Origin: Novosphingobium aerophilum
GTDB lineage: Bacteria; Pseudomonadota; Alphaproteobacteria; Sphingomonadales; Sphingomonadaceae
Direction: 5' to 3'
Assembly (NCBI RefSeq): GCF_014230305.1
Contig: NZ_JACLAU010000002.1
Span: 1-64,000, forward strand
DNA: 64,000 bases
Below, one piece after another: positions 32,494-43,689 of this stretch (positions within the stretch are counted from its first letter, which is position 1; the number at the start of each line of letters is the position of its first letter). The notes below the pieces were generated by a model that saw nothing but the letters and a program-made list of their open reading frames with translations, made no database searches and was not told the DNA's origin. The translations under genes and the position numbers were made by a program.

Positions 32494-34620
32494 TTACCAG
32501 ATGCGCGCGCGCTTGCTTTCGGGCAGGTAGAGCCGATCGCCGGGCTGGACATCGAACGCACGGTACCAGGCATCGATGTTGCGCACGGTCAGGGCGCGAT
32601 AGGCGGCTGGCGCATGGCCATCGGTCGCGATGCGGGCGCGCAACATCTCTTCGCGCAGCTTGGCCTGCCAGGCCTGGGCAAAGGCGATGAAGAAACGCTG
32701 GTCGCCGGTGAACCCCTCGATCACCGGGGGCTCCTTGCCCTTCAGCGAGGCGCGATAGGCATCATAGGCGGCGGCCAGCCCGGCCACGTCGGCCATGTTC
32801 TCGCCCAGCTCCAGCTCTCCCTTGAGCGCCAGGTCCGGGAATGGACGGTAGGCGTTGTATTGCAGCACCAGCACCCGGCTGTTGCGGCGGAAGCGGGCCA
32901 GATCGGCATCGGTCCACCAGTTGCGCAGCTTGCCGGTGGAATCGAAGGCCGCGCCGCTGTTGTCGAAGCTGTGGCTGATCTCGTGACCGATGACGGCACC
33001 GATCGCGCCATAGTTGAACGCCGGATCGGCGCCAGGATCGAAGAACGGCTTTTGCAGGATCGCGGCGGGGAAGTTCAGCGCGTTCTGGACCGGCAGGTTG
33101 ACCGCATTGACCAGTTGCGGGTTCATCCACCACTCGCCGCGATCAAGCGGCTTGCCCAGTTTGCCAAGCTGCTGGCGGGTGCGGAACAGCTCGGCCGCCT
33201 GTCGGTTGGCATAGGCCTGTCCGGGCTGGAGCGAGAGCCCCGAATAGTCGCGCCAGCGATCCGGATAGCCGACGCCCACCACGATCGAGCGGACCTTGGC
33301 CAGCGCCTCGTCCCGGGTCTCCGGGGCCATCCAGTCCAGCCGGGTGATCCGCGCGGCAAAGGCCTGCTTGATCGCATCGACCATGCCGCTGATCTCGGCC
33401 TTGGCGCCGGGCGGGAAATGCTGTTCGACGTAAAGCTTGCCCAGCGGCTCGCCGAGCGCTTCGTTAAGCGCATCGATCGCGCGCTGTTGCCGCGTCCGCT
33501 GGGCGGTGCGCCCCTCCACCACCGTGCCGTAGAAGGCGAAGTGCAACTGGTCGAGCCGGCTGGGCAGCACGTCGGCATTGGCGTTGAGCTGGTGGAACAC
33601 CAGCCAGTCCTGCCAGGTGGCCAGGGGCTCGCGCGCGACCAGTGCCGACAGGCGGGCGATGGCCCCGGCGTGATAGGCAACGAACCGCTCCTGCCGGCCA
33701 AGCCCCGCTGCTGCGAAGAAGGCGTCCCAATCGATCCCGGGGGCCTTGCGGGCAAAGTCCGCCCGCTCCCACTCGGTCGCGCCCGATCGCATGTCCGCGC
33801 TCTGTTCGGCCGTGGCATGGGCCTGGGCGATCCGCGTTTCCAGCGCGACGATCCGCGCCGCCTTGGCCGCAGGGTCGGGCTGGCCCGCGGCGCCGAGCAG
33901 ATCGGTGACATAGGTCAGGTACTTGGCCCGGATCGCCACCATCCGCGGCGCCGATGACAGGTAGTACTCCCGCCCGGGCAGGCCCAGCCCGCCCTGCAGC
34001 AGGTAGGGCAGCACGCCCGACCCGCTCAGCGACTGGGTCACGAACAGGCCGAACAGGTGCTCGGTCTGGAAATCGGTGCTGTTGAAGGGATCGACGTCGG
34101 CGCGCAGTTGTGCCCCCAGCACACGCGACAGATCGGACAGGCTGGCGATGGCGGCGAACCGTTGCAGGTCGGGCTGGACCGGGGCCAGACCGGCGGCGTC
34201 GATCGCGCGGGTATCGAGATAGGCAGTGTAGTAGGTCTTGATCCGCCCGGGATCGCTGTCCGGCGCCGCATCGCCCTTGGCGATATCGTCGACCAGGCGG
34301 ACAAGCTGCTCCTCGGTCCGCTGCCGCGCCGACTGGAACGCCCCGACCTGGGCCTTGTCCGCCGGGATCGTCGCCTCGCGCATCCAGGTGCCGTTGGCAT
34401 AGCCGTAGAAATCGTCGCCCGGCTTGACGGTCTTGTCCATCGCGGCCTGATCGATCCCCAGGCCGGTCCCGGGACTGCGCGCGGCGTCGGCATCGTTCCC
34501 CGGCGTGCAGGCCGTCAGACCAGCCACGGCCAAGCCGAGGCCGAGCAGCAGGCCAAGCACCTGGCGGGGGCGGGCGGAGCGGGACACAACGGACATGCGG
34601 GGCTGTGGAACGATCGGCAT
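32494..34620 (-). CDS. M13-family zinc metallopeptidase (PepO/neprilysin-like), lipoprotein
   Basis: 708 residues with GAGGTGAC before the ATG. A lipoprotein signal with lipobox LTAC follows a charged ~19-residue lead. The M13 N-terminal domain (residues ~60-430) precedes the catalytic domain: NALNFPAAILQKPFFDP, the zinc motif VIGHEISHSFD (HExxH), and the third ligand in ELGENMADVAG. The C-terminus has PGDRLYLPESKRARIW, close to the family's CRVW ending but lacking the Cys. Such enzymes degrade oligopeptides in the periplasm. It is convergent with the preceding small membrane genes. Confidence 0.93.
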   Translation of the reverse strand: MPIVPQPRMSVVSRSARPRQVLGLLLGLGLAVAGLTACTPGNDADAARSPGTGLGIDQAAMDKTVKPGDDFYGYANGTWMREATIPADKAQVGAFQSARQRTEEQLVRLVDDIAKGDAAPDSDPGRIKTYYTAYLDTRAIDAAGLAPVQPDLQRFAAIASLSDLSRVLGAQLRADVDPFNSTDFQTEHLFGLFVTQSLSGSGVLPYLLQGGLGLPGREYYLSSAPRMVAIRAKYLTYVTDLLGAAGQPDPAAKAARIVALETRIAQAHATAEQSADMRSGATEWERADFARKAPGIDWDAFFAAAGLGRQERFVAYHAGAIARLSALVAREPLATWQDWLVFHQLNANADVLPSRLDQLHFAFYGTVVEGRTAQRTRQQRAIDALNEALGEPLGKLYVEQHFPPGAKAEISGMVDAIKQAFAARITRLDWMAPETRDEALAKVRSIVVGVGYPDRWRDYSGLSLQPGQAYANRQAAELFRTRQQLGKLGKPLDRGEWWMNPQLVNAVNLPVQNALNFPAAILQKPFFDPGADPAFNYGAIGAVIGHEISHSFDNSGAAFDSTGKLRNWWTDADLARFRRNSRVLVLQYNAYRPFPDLALKGELELGENMADVAGLAAAYDAYRASLKGKEPPVIEGFTGDQRFFIAFAQAWQAKLREEMLRARIATDGHAPAAYRALTVRNIDAWYRAFDVQPGDRLYLPESKRARIW

Positions 34621-34844
34621 GTCACCTCGAAACGGTCAGCACAGGCGCTGCGGGCGCCCTCTATAGGGCTTTGCCCGCGCCTGGACCACCCCTCCCCACG
34701 GCTCTTCGCGCAACCGATTCGCCGTCCTGCGGGCATGAACCACGGCATCGGGGTTTGCGCGGGCCCGGCGGGCAAGCCCAATTTCATGTTATTGCTCCAT
34801 ATCGGTGCCAAGCGGCGCCATTCGGCGCTGCATCGGAACTTTCG

Positions 34845-35060
34845 ATGTCCAGTTTCCTGTTTGGCAAAGCCGGCGGAGTTGAATGCATGTGGTCGCATCC
34901 CGGCCCTGACAATCCAGCAGACATCCTGACACGGCTCGAGGCGTGCCTCGCGGACCTGGACAGGATCGGCGCTGCTCTGCCCGCCGCCCATCTGGCCACG
35001 GCGATCGATCATTTCCGGACTCAGTTCGATCTGCCCGAGAATGCATCGGGATCGGACTAA
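34845..35060 (+). CDS. Hypothetical small protein
   Basis: 71 residues from the ATG at 34845, or 57 from 34887. Beyond a Pro-rich start (HPGPDNPADI) it is predicted helical with an amphipathic stretch (LTRLEACLADLDRIGAAL, then HLATAIDHFRTQF). No family is recognised. Its codon use fits the surrounding genome in this frame. The upstream 220 bases after the M13 gene are less GC-rich and probably hold promoters. Confidence 0.5.
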   Translation: MSSFLFGKAGGVECMWSHPGPDNPADILTRLEACLADLDRIGAALPAAHLATAIDHFRTQFDLPENASGSD

Positions 35061-35159
35061 TCTGGCGCCGCGCGTACGCGGCGCCCGCTCTATCCTGCGA
35101 CTGCAGGCGCCAACCACCCTCATGACCGGTCCGGGCTTGCAGTTGGAGGTGATCGGCCC

Positions 35160-35696
35160 ATGGTGGGCGCCAGGAATCGCAATAATCCGGCAGGCGCGCC
35201 GCTGCCCCTCATTCCCGTCGATCGTCAGCTTGCAGCCAACCGTCTCGATGTCAGGCAACTGATCGCCACGGCCAACGAGCTGTTGGCGCTGGCTGCCGAT
35301 CTGGAAGGGATCGTGTCGCGCGAGCCCGATGGCCCGATCCCGATGGCCCCGGCAACGGTCCTCGCCATGGCCCGGGCCGAATACCGGCGGCGGCGGCTGC
35401 GCGGGACCGTGTTCGACAGCGATGACCTGTTCGGCGAACCGGCCTGGGACATGCTGCTCGATCTGTTCATTGCCGGACTTGAGGGCAAGCGCGTGCCGGT
35501 GACCAGCGCCTGCATCGGCGCCTGCGTTCCGACCACCACGGCCCTGCGGTGGCTGACCCTGATCGAGGAGCGCGGGCTGGTCATCCGCGAGCCCGATCCG
35601 AGCGATGCCCGGCGCGCGCACGTGCGCCTGTCACCCGAGGCGATGCGGCGGATGGAACAGTACTTTCAGCGCGACCGGAGACCGCGCGAGGGGTGA
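35160..35696 (+). CDS. MarR-like winged-helix protein
   Basis: 178 residues with a near-perfect Shine-Dalgarno (GGAGGTGATC). The N-terminal half is helical (LIATANELLALAADL). The C-terminal half (~95-170) is a winged helix: LLDLFIAGLEGKRVPVTSACIGACVPTTTALRWL as the HTH, then LVIREPDPSDARRAHVRLS, which has the Asp-Arg-Arg wing typical of MarR proteins. It may dimerise through terminal helices. It is convergent with enolase and no target can be inferred. Confidence 0.72.
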   Translation: MVGARNRNNPAGAPLPLIPVDRQLAANRLDVRQLIATANELLALAADLEGIVSREPDGPIPMAPATVLAMARAEYRRRRLRGTVFDSDDLFGEPAWDMLLDLFIAGLEGKRVPVTSACIGACVPTTTALRWLTLIEERGLVIREPDPSDARRAHVRLSPEAMRRMEQYFQRDRRPREG

Positions 35697-35745
35697 CACG
35701 CGGCGATCGGGCCCAGCCGGACCCGACGCCGCGCGAAAGGTGGCG

Positions 35746-37065
<1,320 letters not shown>

Positions 37066-37247
37066 CTAAAGCGGTGGTGAGCGGTTCGCGCGCCCCATGG
37101 CCGAAGGAACCTTGGCAGGCAAGCCGCGTTGGCGCATCATGCCGGCGAAGGCGGGTCGGAAGCCGGTTTTGCGCCCTTGCATGGCGCCGGCAGCCCCCCA
37201 CATAACCAGTTCAATGGCCTTCGGGCCCTGCAACCCTAGGATGAACC

Positions 37248-37856
37248 ATGGCTGACAGCACCGCCAAGCCCGAGACTGCCAAGTCCACCCGCAAGCCCCG
37301 CGCGCCCAAGGTTGCCCCGGCAACCGATTCGGCCGTCGTGGAATCGACCGCCGTGACGCCCGCCCCCACAGCCGGCAAGGAAGCCAAGGCGAAGTTTGCC
37401 AAGGCGATCGAGGAAGCCAAGGCCGGGGCCAGCGCGCTCGGCACCCAGGTCCAGGATACGGCCGGCGCCTATCGCGAAAAGATGGTCGACCAGGGCGAAG
37501 CCTTGATCGAAGAGGCCAAGGCCGCGGCCGGTCAGGCCAAGGAGAAGGCCGCCGCTCTCGCGCAGGAAGGCAAGGCCCGCGCCGTGGACGGCATCGCCAC
37601 CGTGTCCAAGCTGGTCGCCGAAAATGCGCCGGTGATCGACGAGAAGCTGGGGGCCAAGTACGGCGACTATGCCCGTTCTGCCGCCAAGTCGCTGGACCAG
37701 ACCGCCGCCAAGCTCGAGGCCAAGGACCTGGGCGAGCTGGGTGACGACGCCCGCGAGTTTGTCCGCAAGAGCCCGGCCCTCGCGGTGGGAATTGCGGCGG
37801 CCTTCGGGTTCTTCGTGTCACGGCTGTTCCGGGGATCGCCGAAGTCGGACGATTGA
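37248..37856 (+). CDS. YqjD/ElaB (DUF883)-like membrane-anchored helical protein
   Basis: 202 residues. The first ~50 are Lys/Ala/Pro-rich and low complexity. The middle is a long Ala/Glu/Lys amphipathic helix (YREKMVDQGEALIEEAKAAA...). A C-terminal single membrane anchor (FVRKSPALAVGIAAAFGFFVSRLFR) has the arginines typical of YqjD/ElaB tails. It is the first of four consecutive genes encoding small envelope proteins, a layout parallel to enterobacterial yqjD-yqjE-yqjK. YqjD-type proteins bind ribosomes at the membrane in stationary phase. That role is not shown for this one. Confidence 0.75.
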   Translation: MADSTAKPETAKSTRKPRAPKVAPATDSAVVESTAVTPAPTAGKEAKAKFAKAIEEAKAGASALGTQVQDTAGAYREKMVDQGEALIEEAKAAAGQAKEKAAALAQEGKARAVDGIATVSKLVAENAPVIDEKLGAKYGDYARSAAKSLDQTAAKLEAKDLGELGDDAREFVRKSPALAVGIAAAFGFFVSRLFRGSPKSDD

Positions 37857-37887
37857 CCGGCTGCAGGCGATCGGCTGACCCGCGCAC

Positions 37888-38280
37888 ATGACCCATCCTG
37901 ACCCCGATCCGGCCGAGGCGGCGTCGCCACGGGACGGCGTTGCCCCGTTGATCGACGACCTGCGCCAGTTCGCGGACGAAGCCCGTGCCTATGCCGCCGC
38001 AGAAGTCGCCTTCCAGAAGGCCCGCGGAAAAGTGGTCGCCCTCGGGCTCCGCCGACTGGCGCTGCTTGGGTTTTGTGCCCTGTCCTTCGCGGTCTTTGCC
38101 CTGGGCGCGCTGGTTGTGGGCCTGCTGCTGGCCCTGACCCCGCTGGTCACCGCCTGGGGGGCCACGGCGATCGTCGCGGGCCTGCTGGTGCTGGCCGCGC
38201 TGCTGAGTGTCAGGAGCGCGATGGGAGTCTGGCGCCGGATGGTCCGGGTTCTGACCACGGAAGGAGATGACCCGGCATGA
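37888..38280 (+). CDS. Phage holin family / YqjE-like (DUF1469) membrane protein
   Basis: 130 residues. A short soluble N-terminus with LIDDLRQFADEARAYAAAEVAFQKARGK precedes two transmembrane segments (LLGFCALSFAVFALGALVVGLL and GATAIVAGLLVLAALL), the pattern of DUF1469/YqjE. It lies 31 bases after the YqjD-like gene and its stop overlaps the next start (ATGA), so the four genes form one operon. Despite the family name there is no link to phage lysis here. Confidence 0.78.
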   Translation: MTHPDPDPAEAASPRDGVAPLIDDLRQFADEARAYAAAEVAFQKARGKVVALGLRRLALLGFCALSFAVFALGALVVGLLLALTPLVTAWGATAIVAGLLVLAALLSVRSAMGVWRRMVRVLTTEGDDPA

Positions 38281-38630
38281 GTGCGGCAGAGCGCGAACTT
38301 GCCGAGGCGCGTCAGGCCCGGGCCGAGACGCGGGCGGCGGTGGACACCAGGGTGGAAGACCTGCGGTCCTCCCTGACCGGGGAAAACCTGGCTCAGCGGG
38401 TCAAGCACGACGCCCTGGCCCGGGTGCAGGATACGGCGGACGAGGCGATCGCGGTGGCGCGGGAATCGCGTTGGGTGATCCTGGCCACCGGCGCGGCGCT
38501 GCTGGCCTGGTGGGGGCGCCGACCGCTGCTCGCCTGGGGGCGGCGCCTCGCCGAGCGACTGCCCGAGGGGGAACCGCTCCGCGCATGGCAGCGTTGCCAG
38601 GACTGGATTGCACGAAAGGCAAAATGGTGA
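38277..38630 (+). CDS. DUF3618-like envelope protein
   Basis: 117 residues. The N-terminus has a charged helix starting SAAERELAEARQARAETRAAVDTRVEDLR, consistent with DUF3618 (short N-terminal helix ending at a membrane segment). One transmembrane stretch follows (WVILATGAALLAWWG). The start overlaps the holin-family stop by four bases and its stop overlaps the next start by seven, so it is translationally coupled on both sides. Confidence 0.68.
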   Translation: MSAAERELAEARQARAETRAAVDTRVEDLRSSLTGENLAQRVKHDALARVQDTADEAIAVARESRWVILATGAALLAWWGRRPLLAWGRRLAERLPEGEPLRAWQRCQDWIARKAKW

Positions 38631-39139
38631 GCGACAAGAGCCAAGCGACCGAAAAGGGCGAACGCAAGAACGTCGGTGCCACACCGGGCCAGGACCTTGT
38701 CCCGGCCCCGGTCAAGGCCGACGCCGCGCCGCCAGAGGGCCTGCGCGCCCTGGTCATGGACTATCCCTTCGCCTTGCTGGCGGGCGGGATCGTTGCCGGC
38801 GTGGTGATCGGCGCCCTGTTGCCCCGCCCCAACACCAGCCGGCTGGCCCGCAACGTCGGGGCTCTGGCCGGGGTGGTCGGCGAGCTGGGGTTGTCCTATG
38901 CCCGCCGCGCTGTCGATGGCGTCAGCGAAGCCGCCGGCACTGCCGCCGAGGCGGGCGGCAGGATGGCCGACACGGTTGGGGATCGTACCGCGGACCTGAT
39001 CGGGGCGGCCGGAGAGACGGTCGGCACCTATTCCGGCAAGGCCGTTGAAACGGCGGAAAACGCCGTGGCCAACCTGCGTCATTCCGCCGAAGGGCTGGCC
39101 CGCCAGGTGATCCGACTTACGTCGCACCTGCGTCACTGA
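38624..39139 (+). CDS. Hypothetical membrane-anchored Ala/Gly-rich protein, last gene of the YqjD-like operon
   Basis: 171 residues from the ATG at 38624 (ATGGTGA overlap with the DUF3618 stop). A disordered, charged N-terminus (~45 residues) precedes a membrane segment (YPFALLAGGIVAGVVIGALLP). The C-terminal half is a repetitive amphipathic helix (AAEAGGRMADTVGDRTADL, GETVGTYSGKAVETAENAV), reminiscent of LEA/apolipophorin-like repeats. Probably lies along the inner membrane and acts with the three preceding proteins. Function unknown. Confidence 0.68.
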   Translation: MVSDKSQATEKGERKNVGATPGQDLVPAPVKADAAPPEGLRALVMDYPFALLAGGIVAGVVIGALLPRPNTSRLARNVGALAGVVGELGLSYARRAVDGVSEAAGTAAEAGGRMADTVGDRTADLIGAAGETVGTYSGKAVETAENAVANLRHSAEGLARQVIRLTSHLRH

Positions 39140-39211
39140 CGCTTGCACTGCGCCGGGGCGAGGCGCTAGAGGGGCGGCCTCCCATCCTCTCTCCCCGGGA
39201 CACACAACCTG

Positions 39212-39433
39212 ATGAGCAAACTGCACCTAGTCATGGGTGGCCGGGTCGCCGACCCGCAGGGCCTCGATTTCGTGGATCTGGACAGCCTGGACCTTGTCGG
39301 CGTCTATGGCTCGCTGGCCGAGGCGACCGAAGCCTGGCGCGGCTGCGCCCAGCGCACGGTCGATGATGCCGAGATGAAGTACGTCGTGGTCCACCTGCAC
39401 AAGCTGCTGGAACCGGACCAGCCCGAGGGCTGA
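39212..39433 (+). CDS. DUF4170 protein
   Basis: 73 residues. Conserved features of this small alphaproteobacterial family are visible: LVMGGRVADPQGLDFVDLDSLDLVGVY, then a helix with AWRGCAQRTVDDAEMKYVVVHLHKLLEP. Cytoplasmic, function unknown. It precedes a strong bidirectional terminator shared with greA. Confidence 0.8.
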   Translation: MSKLHLVMGGRVADPQGLDFVDLDSLDLVGVYGSLAEATEAWRGCAQRTVDDAEMKYVVVHLHKLLEPDQPEG

Positions 39434-39468
39434 GTCCCGGGGCCGCGAACGCCTCCACGCCAACAAAA

Positions 39469-39503
39469 AAAGAGGCGCCGCAGTCCGACTGCGGCGCCTC
39501 TTT
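39469..39503. terminator. Bidirectional intrinsic terminator between DUF4170 and greA
   Basis: A 16-bp perfect stem (AAAGAGGCGCCGCAGT and complement) around a 3-base loop, with A-run on the left and T-run on the right. It can end transcripts from both convergent genes. Confidence 0.93.
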
Positions 39504-39525
39504 CCGTTGATCCTGATCGTACGGT

Positions 39526-40002
39526 TCAGATGAACTCGATCTTCTCGACCAGATAGAACCGGTCGCCCGACGGCACGGTGACCTCCACCTCATCGTCGAC
39601 GCGGCGCCCGATCAGGGCGCGGCCGAGCGGCGAATTGTAGCTGATCCGGCCAACCTTGGCGTCGGCCTCGTAAGGCCCGACGATCTGGTAGCGGACCGGC
39701 TTTTCGTCCTCGTCCAGCAAGGTCACCGTGGCGCCGAAAACGATCCGGTCGCCCGACAGGCTGGTCGGGTCGATGATATTGGCCCGGCTGACCTTGTCCT
39801 CCAGATCCGCGATCGTGGCTTCGACCTGGCCCTGGCGTTCCTTGGCGGCGTGGTACTCGGCGTTTTCTGAAAGATCGCCGTGCGCGCGGGCTTCCTCGAT
39901 CGCATCGACGATCTTCGGGCGTTCCTCACGCAGTGCCTTCAGCTCGGCGATGAGCTTTTCGTAGCCCTCCGCCAGCATCGGCAACTTTTCGACACTCGCC
40001 AT
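39526..40002 (-). CDS. greA: Transcription elongation factor GreA
   Basis: 158 residues, standard length. The N-terminal coiled coil carries the acidic tip region [20 protein letters not shown], which inserts into the polymerase secondary channel to rescue backtracked complexes by transcript cleavage. The C-terminal FKBP-like domain has [21 protein letters not shown]. It is downstream of carB on the same strand with a gap of 115 bases. The initial [17 protein letters not shown] agrees with family starts. Confidence 0.97.
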   Translation of the reverse strand: MASVEKLPMLAEGYEKLIAELKALREERPKIVDAIEEARAHGDLSENAEYHAAKERQGQVEATIADLEDKVSRANIIDPTSLSGDRIVFGATVTLLDEDEKPVRYQIVGPYEADAKVGRISYNSPLGRALIGRRVDDEVEVTVPSGDRFYLVEKIEFI

Positions 40003-40117
40003 CCCTGTTCGTTCCTTCTGGCGTCCCTTGGCGACGGCTTACCCGTGCCGCAGTGCGCGGTGAACGCGCAACACGGACAAACGGGACCCGACGCGGTTGG
40101 GAAAAAACGCGATTGGT

Positions 40118-43100
40118 TCAGGCATAATAGGACTGAAGCGAGCGCACTTCAAGTTGCGCCCCGCGCAGCGACCCGATCGCCTCGACCGCGGCGACGCTGC
40201 CGGCGGCCGTGGTGAAGTAGGGCACCTTGCCCCCCAGCGCGGCCATGCGGATCGATTGCGAGTCCTTCAGGCTCTGCCAGCCCTCGGTGGTGTTGAAGAT
40301 CAACGCGACATCGCCGTCCAGGATCCGGTCGACGATGTGCGGCCGGCCTTCCGCCACCTTGTTGATCCGTTGCACCGGCACCCCGGCCTCGGCCAGGAAC
40401 CGCTCGGTCCCGCCGGTGGCGATCAGGGTGAAGCCCAGCGCGACCAGCTTGCGCGCGGCCGGCAGGATCGCCGGCTTGTCGGTGTCCTTGACCGACACGA
40501 ACACCAGCCCGCTGTCCGGCAGGCGCACCCCCGCCCCAAGCTGGGCCTTGGCGAAGGCCGTGGCAAAATCGCGGTCCAGCCCCATGACCTCGCCGGTCGA
40601 CTTCATCTCGGGGGAGAGCACCGGATCGACCCCGGGGAACCGGGCGAAGGGGAACACCGCCTCCTTGACCGCCATGTAATCCAGCTCGCGCTTGATCGCC
40701 GGGAAGTTGGTGAGCGGCTCGCCCGCCATGACCCGCGCCGCGATCTTGGCGATCGGCTGGCCGATGGCCTTGGCGACAAACGGCACGGTCCGGCTGGCCC
40801 GCGGGTTCACCTCGATCAGGTAGACCACGCCATCCTTCACCGCGAACTGCACGTTCATCAGCCCCTTGACGCCCAGCGCCAGGGCCAGCGCCTCGGCCTG
40901 GCGCTCCATCTCGGCCACGACCTCGGCGGGCAGGCTGTACGGCGGCAGGGTGCAGGCGCTGTCGCCCGAGTGGATCCCGGCCTCTTCGATGTGCTGCATC
41001 ACGCCGGCGATCACCACGCGTTCGCCGTCGCACAGCGCGTCGACATCGCATTCGATCGCGTCGCGCAGGTACTGGTCGATCAGGACCGGGCTGTCGCCCG
41101 AGACCTGGACGGCGGTGGCGATGTAGTCATCCAGTTGCTGCTGGCTGTCGACGATCTCCATCGCCCGGCCGCCCAGCACATAGCTGGGGCGCATCAGCAC
41201 CGGATAACCGATCCGGCTCGCCACGGCGACCGCCTCGTCGCGGCTGCGGGCGATGCCGTTGAGCGGCTGCTTGAGGTTCAGCTTCTCGACCAGGGCGGCG
41301 AAGCGCTCGCGGTCCTCGGCCAGGTCGATCGCATCGGGCGATGTGCCGAGGATAGGGATGCCCGCATCCTCCAGCGCCTGGGCCAGCTTGAGCGGGGTCT
41401 GCCCGCCGAACTGGACGATCACGCCCAGCAGCTCGCCCCTGCTCTGTTCGACGCGCAGGATCTCGAGCACGTCCTCGCCGGTCAGCGGTTCGAAGTAGAG
41501 CCGGTCCGAGGTGTCATAGTCGGTTGAAACCGTCTCGGGGTTGCAGTTGACCATGATGGTCTCATAGCCGGCCTCTTCCAGCGCGAAGCAGGCGTGGACG
41601 CAGCAATAGTCGAACTCGATGCCCTGCCCGATCCGGTTCGGGCCGCCGCCCAGGATCACCACCTTCTTGCGATCGGACGGGCGCGCCTCGCATTCGGCCT
41701 CGCCGAAGCTTGGCGCCTCGTAGGTCGAATACATGTAGGGCGTGACCGCCTCGAACTCGGCGGCACAACTGTCGATCCGCTTGAACACCGGGCGCACGCC
41801 CAGCTTCTCGCGCAGCTCGCGCACCTCGGCCTCGCTGGTCGCCCCGGCCAGGCCCTTCAGCGCATCGTGCAGCAGGCCCGAGCGACGCGCCTGGGTCTCG
41901 CCCAGCCCGCCCGCGACATGGACCGACCGCACCGCGAGGTTGGCCAGCCGCTTGTCCGAAAAGCCCATGGCCTTGAGCCGGCGCAGCCCATCGGCGTCGA
42001 GCGGCAGGCCGTTCTCGAGGATGTTCGCCTCCTCGGCGATGATCTCGTGGATGTGACGCAGGAACCAGGGATCGAAATGGGTGATCGCGTGGACGTCCTC
42101 CACGGTGAAGCCTTCGCGGAAGGCCTGGGCGACGTGGAGCAGCCGATCGGGCGTCTGCTTGGCCAGGGCGGCGGTGATCTCGTCGCGGCTCGCGCCCTCC
42201 AGCTCGAGCACGCGGTTGAAGCCGTCGAGCCCGGTCTCCAGCCCGCGCAGGGCCTTCTGCATCGATTCCTTGATGTTGCGGCCGATCGCCATGACCTCGC
42301 CGACCGACTTCATCGCAGTGGAGAGCAACGGCTGCGACCCCTTGAACTTCTCGAAGGCGAAGCGCGGGATCTTGGTGACGACATAGTCGATCGTCGGCTC
42401 GAAGCTCGCCGGGGTGGCCCCGGTGATCTCGTTGGTCAGCTCGTCCAGGGTGTAGCCCACCGCGAGCTTGGCGGCGACGCGGGCGATCGGGAAGCCGGTC
42501 GCCTTCGAGGCCAGGGCCGAGGACCGCGAGACCCGCGGGTTCATCTCGATGACGATCAGGCGGCCATCCTTGGGATTGACCGCGAACTGCACGTTGGACC
42601 CGCCGGTCTCCACCCCGATCTCGCGCAGCACGGCGATGCTGGCCGAGCGCATGATCTGGTATTCCTTGTCGGTCAGGGTCAGCGCCGGGGCGACCGTGAT
42701 GGAATCGCCAGTGTGGACGCCCATCGGATCGACGTTCTCGATCGAGCAGATGATGATGGCATTGTCGTTCCGGTCGCGGACGACCTCCATCTCGTACTCT
42801 TTCCAGCCGAGCAGCGATTCCTCGATCAGGACTTCCGTGGTGGGAGAGGCTTCGAGCCCGCTCTTCACGATCGCCTCGAACTCGGCCTTGTTGTAGGCCA
42901 CGCCGCCGCCGGTGCCGCCCAGCGTGAAGCTGGGGCGGATGATCGAGGGCAGCCCGGTGCGCTCCAGCACGGCGAAGGCCTCCTCCACCGTGTGCGCCAC
43001 GCCCGAACGCGCGCTCTCCAGCCCGATCCGGTCCATCGCCTCACGGAAGCGTTGGCGGTCCTCGGCCTTGTCGATCGCATCGGCATCGGCGCCGATCATG

Positions 43101-43441
43101 GTGACGCCGTACTTTGCCAGCGTGCCGTCGTTGAACAGCGCCAGCGCGGTGTTCAGCGCGGTCTGCCCGCCCATCGTCGGCAGCACCGCGTCGGGCCGCT
43201 CCTTCTCGATGATCTTGGCCACCACCTCGGGCGTGATCGGCTCGACATAGGTTGCGTCGGCGAATTCCGGATCGGTCATGATCGTGGCCGGGTTGGAGTT
43301 GACCAGGATCACCCGGTACCCCTCCTCCTTCAGCGCCTTGATCGCCTGGGTGCCGGAATAGTCGAACTCGCAGGCCTGGCCGATGATGATCGGGCCGGCG
43401 CCGATGACGAGGATCGAGGAGATGTCAGTGCGTTTGGGCAT
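40118..43441 (-). CDS. carB: Carbamoyl-phosphate synthase large subunit
   Basis: 1107 residues. Two homologous halves each contain a pre-ATP-grasp and an ATP-grasp domain: [19 protein letters not shown] in the first and [21 protein letters not shown] in the second. An MGS-like allosteric domain follows from ~950. With CarA it makes carbamoyl phosphate from glutamine-derived ammonia, bicarbonate and two ATP for arginine and pyrimidine synthesis. Unusually, a small lipoprotein-like ORF separates it from carA, ending at the carB start. Confidence 0.98.
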   Translation of the reverse strand: MPKRTDISSILVIGAGPIIIGQACEFDYSGTQAIKALKEEGYRVILVNSNPATIMTDPEFADATYVEPITPEVVAKIIEKERPDAVLPTMGGQTALNTALALFNDGTLAKYGVTMIGADADAIDKAEDRQRFREAMDRIGLESARSGVAHTVEEAFAVLERTGLPSIIRPSFTLGGTGGGVAYNKAEFEAIVKSGLEASPTTEVLIEESLLGWKEYEMEVVRDRNDNAIIICSIENVDPMGVHTGDSITVAPALTLTDKEYQIMRSASIAVLREIGVETGGSNVQFAVNPKDGRLIVIEMNPRVSRSSALASKATGFPIARVAAKLAVGYTLDELTNEITGATPASFEPTIDYVVTKIPRFAFEKFKGSQPLLSTAMKSVGEVMAIGRNIKESMQKALRGLETGLDGFNRVLELEGASRDEITAALAKQTPDRLLHVAQAFREGFTVEDVHAITHFDPWFLRHIHEIIAEEANILENGLPLDADGLRRLKAMGFSDKRLANLAVRSVHVAGGLGETQARRSGLLHDALKGLAGATSEAEVRELREKLGVRPVFKRIDSCAAEFEAVTPYMYSTYEAPSFGEAECEARPSDRKKVVILGGGPNRIGQGIEFDYCCVHACFALEEAGYETIMVNCNPETVSTDYDTSDRLYFEPLTGEDVLEILRVEQSRGELLGVIVQFGGQTPLKLAQALEDAGIPILGTSPDAIDLAEDRERFAALVEKLNLKQPLNGIARSRDEAVAVASRIGYPVLMRPSYVLGGRAMEIVDSQQQLDDYIATAVQVSGDSPVLIDQYLRDAIECDVDALCDGERVVIAGVMQHIEEAGIHSGDSACTLPPYSLPAEVVAEMERQAEALALALGVKGLMNVQFAVKDGVVYLIEVNPRASRTVPFVAKAIGQPIAKIAARVMAGEPLTNFPAIKRELDYMAVKEAVFPFARFPGVDPVLSPEMKSTGEVMGLDRDFATAFAKAQLGAGVRLPDSGLVFVSVKDTDKPAILPAARKLVALGFTLIATGGTERFLAEAGVPVQRINKVAEGRPHIVDRILDGDVALIFNTTEGWQSLKDSQSIRMAALGGKVPYFTTAAGSVAAVEAIGSLRGAQLEVRSLQSYYA

Positions 43442-43689
43442 TACCGAGTTACCAACTTCCCAATCTTGCTAAAGTGGTCATAGATGCACTGCTCTTTTGC
43501 GGCATGATCCGGAACTGAGGCAGGAACATACGCAGCCCAAGCCGCACCCGCCTTCGTTGGCTCGAAATCTGCAACGCCACATTTTGCAGCAGCTTCGACG
43601 ATCTCATCCCGTTCTGCCCAATTCCCCTCGTCGTCAAACGGTAAGCAGCCGCCCAACGCAAAGAAAAGCAAGGCAGGAAAACACCTCAC
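43441..43689 (-). CDS. Small predicted lipoprotein inserted between carA and carB
   Basis: 82 residues from a GTG that overlaps the carA stop (GTGA). Its TAA overlaps the carB ATG, so it is coupled at both ends. A short signal sequence with lipobox LGGC ([14 protein letters not shown]) precedes an acidic ~65-residue domain with two further Cys ([11 protein letters not shown] and [13 protein letters not shown]). The base composition is less GC-rich than carA and carB. No family recognised. A secreted lipoprotein inside the carAB operon is unexpected. Confidence 0.65.
   Translation of the reverse strand: MRCFPALLFFALGGCLPFDDEGNWAERDEIVEAAAKCGVADFEPTKAGAAWAAYVPASVPDHAAKEQCIYDHFSKIGKLVTR

Noticed and set aside
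37888-38280. Prophage holin as a sign of a prophage.
   Set aside because: It belongs to the DUF1469/YqjE family, with YqjD-like and DUF3618 neighbours and no phage genes nearby.
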